Shown here one piece after another: positions 59,858 to 64,000 of a stretch of DNA of 64,000 nucleotides (position 1 is the stretch's first letter; the number at the start of each line of letters is the position of its first letter). The notes under the pieces were generated by a model that saw only the letters and a program-made list of their open reading frames with translations, was not told where the DNA came from and ran no database searches. Origin of the DNA: Garcia nutans (taxonomy: Eukaryota > Streptophyta > Magnoliopsida > Malpighiales > Euphorbiaceae); contig CANTUV010000014.1 in NCBI GenBank assembly GCA_947685225.1, positions 7,502,001 through 7,566,000 of the forward strand, in the 5' to 3' direction. The position numbers and the translations under genes were made by a program.

Positions 59858-61110
59858 GGTTGTTTAAAATATTAAGTGATGGGGAATTTGCAGCACCAAG
59901 CAAATGGAATCCATCTCCTGCTTGGAGGGATTTAACTAGGGAGGAACGTTATAGGTCATAATTCTATAAGGCCACCTGAAAAGTTTAGCAATGTGTGTGT
60001 ACCATAGATTCCTTACTTACTCTATTTTTGCCAAAGGAGATAGTAATGGAAATGTTAGCAAACAAGAACGTTTTGCCCTTCATCAACTACACAAAGGAGA
60101 ACCATTTAATTGTGTAAGGGCATTTGCAGAAGCTTTTAGGGAAATTTCATTGAAAAATAAGGGAAAACTAATTATGGGCATATATGTTAATTGGGTAACA
60201 ACACATTTCAAATGCCTCACCGAAAGTGATCGTCAATATGAGGTCAAGCTATTAGAAACAGAGACAATTAGGTATAACATATTAGGGATTGCTATCAAAG
60301 ATCCCCAAAATAATGAGTGGAGAAGGGAAACACCCGCTGAAATTAGGAAGGGTCAAGCACCTGAAACATATGAGATTGAATCAAGTGATGATGTCAATGA
60401 TAATAATGATGATGAAGGAAGGGAACATATTGAGAGAAATGAAAATGATGATGCAAATGAGGGAGGCGAAGAACCTTTACGGTGGAGTAAACGGTGAGGA
60501 GTTGAGGCTGGGGAAACTCTTTTAGAAACATCAACCTCATTTCCTATCACAAATGAAGTGGTCCAGTCATTAACTGCAATTTTTAAGTCTAAGCTCACAA
60601 ATTTTGAGACTAAGATAATGTCAGCAGTTAAAGCCTAAATCACTGCATTATCTAACAAAATAGTTACCGTGCAATTGGATGTACAAGCTACAAAGGATAT
60701 GGTGTTTGTAATCTATAGAGATTGGCATCTATTCCCACCACATATGAGCCTGCTACATATTAAGCACAACTAATTGGGTCTCATGTTGAGGTATATGAGC
60801 CTGTTGCAAGTGTTCATGCTGCTTTTATCCCTTGAGTTGAGTATGCTGTAACTACGGATCCATCTATGCTTGATGTAACTGTGGATGCTGAAGTTGAGCA
60901 TCAAGTTGAGCCTCAAGTTGATCCTTATGCAAATGTGGATCCATCTATGTCTGCTGTGAATAGGGATGCTGAAGTTGAGACTCAAGTTGAGCCTCCTTCA
61001 AGAGTGGATGCATTTATGCCTGTTGCAACTGTTGATGCTACCAATGAAGATGGTGCAATTTCAAAAGATGATAATTCAAAAGATTCCATTTCAGATGACG
61101 GATGTTTCTA

Positions 61111-61451
61111 AAAGGATGATGATGATGCCGCATCTCACAGTAGCAAATCTCGGGATGCTTCGTAGTTATTGATGCTCCTTGTGTTTTTTTTTATAATTGT
61201 ACATTTTAAGTATAGTTTATCCTAATTTAAAGTGTGAGATGCTTAAGGTATTATGGATTATGTTCTATTTATTAATATTCAGAAAATTTCATCTTTAACG
61301 CCCGTTTGTTATTTTTAACGCTCATCATTTGTATGTTACATAGAAGCCAAAATACTTTCATTGTGCGCTAATGAACTATTGTTTATTTTGATATGTATTT
61401 ACAGACGTTAAAGAATATACAAGCGGTAGGTCAAATTATGAGATTTAAGAT
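61111..61451. other. Non-coding 3' region of MULE-2 gene 2
   Basis: Leads from the coding end to the right TIR, with isolated AACGCCCGT and AACGCTCATC motifs like those of the tandem array. No gene. Confidence 0.45.
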
Positions 61452-61746
61452 TATACTATAAATGATGGATGTCAAAATTAGAGGCATCGATTTTGATGCA
61501 TGTCGTTTGTATTGTGAAATTTTTTAAAAAAACTTTATATTAACTAACGTTGTTTTTTTTTTTAACGTGTGCTAATAATTAATTCGAAATAAAAAAAATA
61601 AAGATCAGCTGACACGTCAGTATAAATCACGGTCAAAAAATAATCATCCTGCCAAAAGATAAAATTAAAATTATATACCAATTTATCAAAAAAAAAATTA
61701 TAGAATTAAAAAGTAAGTACAAAGTTTATTTTTCAAAAATTAGTCC
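61452..61746 (-). repeat. Right terminal inverted repeat of MULE-2
   Basis: Inverted match to 16721-16990; the tip is TATTTTTCAAAAATTAGTCC. Inner part carries ATTTTGATGCATGTC, matching the inner part of the left TIR. Confidence 0.8.
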
Positions 61747-61957
61747 GATAATATAGCTTTATTATATAAAATGATTGCTGCATATAAGGCAAGCACTCCT
61801 TTCTTCCATGTAAGAAAAATTAATTATTTTTTCAACAAAAAAAAATACAGAGCTGGACTTGAAATTCATAAAATTCAACTAAATTTATATTCAGCAGGAT
61901 CCACAGCCTCTGAATCCACAGCCTCTGAATCCACAGCAATGCATTTTTCTTCTCGAG
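61747..61957 (+). promoter_or_regulatory. Remaining upstream region of the second PPR gene
   Basis: Only 211 bp separate the MULE-2 end from the start codon. They include TTTATTATATAAAA (about 61760), which could serve as a TATA box, and a short direct repeat CCTCTGAATCCACAG (61908-61940). Confidence 0.4.
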
Positions 61958-64000
61958 ATGTACTGTAGAAAAATATTTTCTATTCATAAACGATTCTGTT
62001 TTGTTACTAGTTCGTGGAAAGTCAAGTATGTCCATTCTAGTTCTGTAAAAAGCTTGACAAATCCATTTGTGTCCCCTGAAGACGCTTTAGCCGACCAACT
62101 TGAATTCCTCTTGCAAACTTGTTCTCTCTCTTCTGAACTCTTAAAAGCTAAACAAATTCATGCCCAATCCGTTGTTAATAGCATCACCAACAATGGGTTA
62201 CCTGGAGCCAAGATTTTGGGCAATTATGTTCTTTGTGATAGTTTTACAGAGGCCAAGAAACTGTTTTATCAGCTTGAGTTATTATACTTTGCCATGCCTT
62301 GGAATTGGATGATTAGAGGGTTTATTAAAATGGGTCGCTTTGATTTTGCCTTACTGTTTTTCTTTAAGATGTTGGGTTGTGGAGTTTGTCCTGATAAGTA
62401 TACTTTTCCTCCAGTAATTAAGGCTTGTGGTGGTTTAAATCATGTTAGATTAGGTAAGATGGTTCATGATACAATGTTGTTAATGGGTTTTAAAGTAGAT
62501 GAGTTTGTGGGTAGTTCGTTGATAAAATTATTTGCAGAAAATGGTTGTATTGAAGATGCACGTTACTTGTTTGACAAAATGCCTTATAAAGATTGTGTTT
62601 TGTGGAATGTGATGCTTAATGGCTTTTTGAAATGTGGAGAATCAAATTGTGCTATTAAGGTATTTGAAGAAATGAGGAATTGCGAAACTAAGCCTAATTC
62701 AACAACTTTGGTTCTGTTCTTTCAGTATGTGCTTCTGAAGCAATGTTTGAATTTGGCACTCAGATTCATGGGCTTGTTGTTAGTTGTGGGTTTCAGTTTG
62801 ATCCTCTAGTTGCAAACACACTAGTGGCTATGTATTCTAAATGTGGGAAGCTGCTTGGTGCTCGTAAACTTTTTAAAATAATGCCTGAGACTAATGTTGT
62901 GACTTGGAACGGGATGATTGCCGGGCATGTACAAAATGGGTTTATGAATGAGGCATCGATTTTGTTTTCCGAGATGATATCTGCTGGTGCTAAACCAGAC
63001 TCTATTACATTTGCTAGTTTCCTTCCATCAATTACCGAATCAGCGAGTCTTAAGCAAGGTAAGGAAATTCATGGTTATATATTAAGACATGGAGTTAACT
63101 TCGATCTGTTCTTGAAGAGTGCACTTATGGACATATACTTTAAGTGCAGGGATGTAGAGATGGCACGCAAGATTTTTAGCCAAAGTATCATTGTTGATAT
63201 TGTAGTGTGCACGGCTATGATTTCAGGCTATGTGCTTAATGGATTAAACAATGATGCATTAGAAATTTTTAGGTGGTTGCTTGAAGAAAAAATGAGTCCA
63301 AATGCTGTGACTCTGGCAAGTGTTTTACCTGCCTGCTCTGGTTTGGCTAATCTAAAATTGGGGAAGGAATTGCATGCTTATATCCTCAAGAATGGGCTTG
63401 ATGGGAAGTGTCGTGTGGGAAGTGCCATTGTCGACATGTATGCAAAATGTGGAAATTTGGATCATGCAAGTCAAGTTTTTAGAAGAATGTCTGAAAAGGA
63501 TGCTGTTTGTTGGAATACAATGATCACAAGCTGTTCCCAGAATGGCAAACCACAGGAAGCTATTCATCTTTTTCGGCAAATGGGGATGGAAGGAATGAAT
63601 TATACTTGTGTGAGTATATCAGCTGCCCTTTCTGCTTGTGCAAACTTACCAGCACTTCATTATGGGAAAGAGATTCATAGTATCATGATCAAAGGTGCAT
63701 TCAACTCTGATCTATTTGCTGAGAGTGCACTAATTGACATGTATGGGAAATGTGGAAACTTAACTATTGCTCGTCGTGTGTTTGATATGATGCAAGAGAA
63801 GAATGAAGTTTCATGGAACAGTATTGTTTCTGCTTACGGGATCCATGGTCACCTTGAGGACTCTCTTGTACTTTTCCATAAAATGTTAAAAGATGGCATT
63901 CAACCTGATCATGTGACCTTTCTGAGTATATTGTCTGCCTGTGGACATGCTGGCCAAGTTGATAAAGGAGTTCAGTACTTCCGATGCATGACCGAGGAAT
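61958..64000 (+). pseudogene. PPR protein, At4g21300-like, frameshifted, cut by window end
   Basis: ATG 61958 opens a frame of 283 codons: basic, Ser-rich N-terminus of organelle-targeting type, then LLQTCSLSSELLKAKQIHAQSV, ACGGLNHVRLGKMVHD, SSLIKLFAENGCIEDARYLFDKMPYKDCVLWNVMLNGF. A missing T in the T run at 62707-62709 shifts the frame; from there the +1 frame is open to the window edge with SVCASEAM, IHGLVVSCGF, MYSKCGK, TWNGMIAGHVQNG, VDMYAKCGNL, LSACANLPALHYGKEIHS, MYGKCGN, SWNSIVSAYGIHGHLEDSL, ILSACGHAGQVDKG. These are PLS-class PPR repeats; order matches At4g21300. The usual E-type C-terminus lies outside. It is either a true frameshift or a homopolymer sequencing error in a working gene; the intact rest favours a young lesion or an error. 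Confidence 0.85.

Larger units (their letters stand above)
57470..61110 (+). pseudogene. MULE-2 second gene, ATHILA-ORF1-like domain, function unknown
   Basis: Start ATG 57470 (MGRTKSFAHKKQYAKG); a TGA at 57536 splits off the first 22 codons. Basic N-terminus, then GIQFKNEAHKECYNVI, LVGGRLLDFNALTQIGIREDVLDL, VSHVCEFFASLNV, MTFMLKVQHRKLSVNEFGML. A solo LTR enters here (57911-59857). Beyond it: FAAPSKWNPSPAWRDLTREERYRS, a stop, VYHRFLTYSIFAKGD, FNCVRAFAEAFREISLKNKGKLIMG, TRYNILGIAIKDP-like wording, an acidic Asp/Asn/Glu tail and RWSKR (60497). After another stop comes a helical region (TAIFKSKLTNFETKIMSAVKA) and repeats of EVE.QVEP.VD to 61110. The pattern resembles the ATHILA ORF-1/plant transposon-protein domain, as in the Athila env-position ORF. 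No enzyme motif seen. Role could be an accessory of transposition. Confidence 0.55.
16721..61746 (+). mobile_element. MULE-2: autonomous-type Mutator-like element, split by nested insertions
   Basis: The left tip GGACTAATTTTTGAAAAATA (16721) and the complement of the right tip (61746) match, and the similarity continues inward for about 290 bp on each side. Flanks AATGACATA (16712-16720) and GATAATATA (61747-61755) agree at 6 of 9 positions, all three differences being transitions, as expected of an aged 9-bp Mutator target duplication. Between the ends lie four successive pieces of one MURA-type transposase, a 134-bp tandem array and a second gene, all on the plus strand. Removing the nested elements leaves about 7.3 kb. 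Inserted into it, in order: a Tat-like element at 19051, Athila at 40121, and solo LTRs at 53750 and 57911. The right end lies 211 bp upstream of a PPR gene. Confidence 0.8.

Overview
The window is nuclear DNA of a flowering plant, most likely a eudicot. It is AT-rich, has spliceosomal introns, plant TATA boxes (CTATAAATA) and plant-specific transposon families, and its two single-copy-type genes both encode pentatricopeptide-repeat (PPR) proteins that look orthologous to Arabidopsis At4g17616 and At4g21300. I cannot name the species. No tRNA, rRNA or CRISPR array was recognised.

Layout. 405-5270 is a decayed PIF/Harbinger transposon (transposase plus Myb/SANT-like ORF) with an LTR sitting in the transposase intron. 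5695-6139 is a 445-bp Mutator-type MITE with a perfect 9-bp target duplication. 6320-8521 is a 2.2-kb Mutator-like element (MULE-1) with ~190-bp terminal inverted repeats and an antisense GRF zinc-finger fragment. 8740-11913 is the At4g17616-like PPR gene, broken by two nonsense codons and a 505-bp hAT-like insertion. A SINE fragment and about 4 kb of AT-rich spacer follow.

From 16721 to 61746 everything lies inside one second Mutator-like element (MULE-2). Its ~290-bp inverted termini are 45 kb apart, but only about 7.3 kb is its own DNA. It encodes a MURA-type transposase, now in four pieces (17198-19050, 39912-40120, 53361-53749, 55436-56060), and a second gene (57470-61110) with an ATHILA-ORF1-like domain, preceded by a 134-bp tandem array. 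Nested in it are: a Ty3/gypsy Tat-like element (19051-39911) with an antisense plant-mobile-domain ORF; inside that, a truncated Ty1/copia element (20603-24737) and a large-LTR gypsy-type element (24738-33202); an Athila element (40121-53355); two Tat-like solo LTRs (53750-55430, 57911-59857); and two further solo LTRs inside the Tat-like and Athila elements (36071-37787, 43317-44404). At many junctions the host reading frame continues across the insertion and short target duplications are visible, so the order of insertion can be read.

The right end of MULE-2 stops 211 bp before the start codon of the At4g21300-like PPR gene (61958 to the window edge), which carries a 1-nt frameshift in a T run. 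No transposon ORF here is intact; most functional content is historical. The most noteworthy items are MULE-2 with its extra gene, the antisense PMD ORF, the GRF-carrying MULE-1, the telobox and palindrome arrays inside LTRs, and an odd duplicated block at the Athila 5' end.
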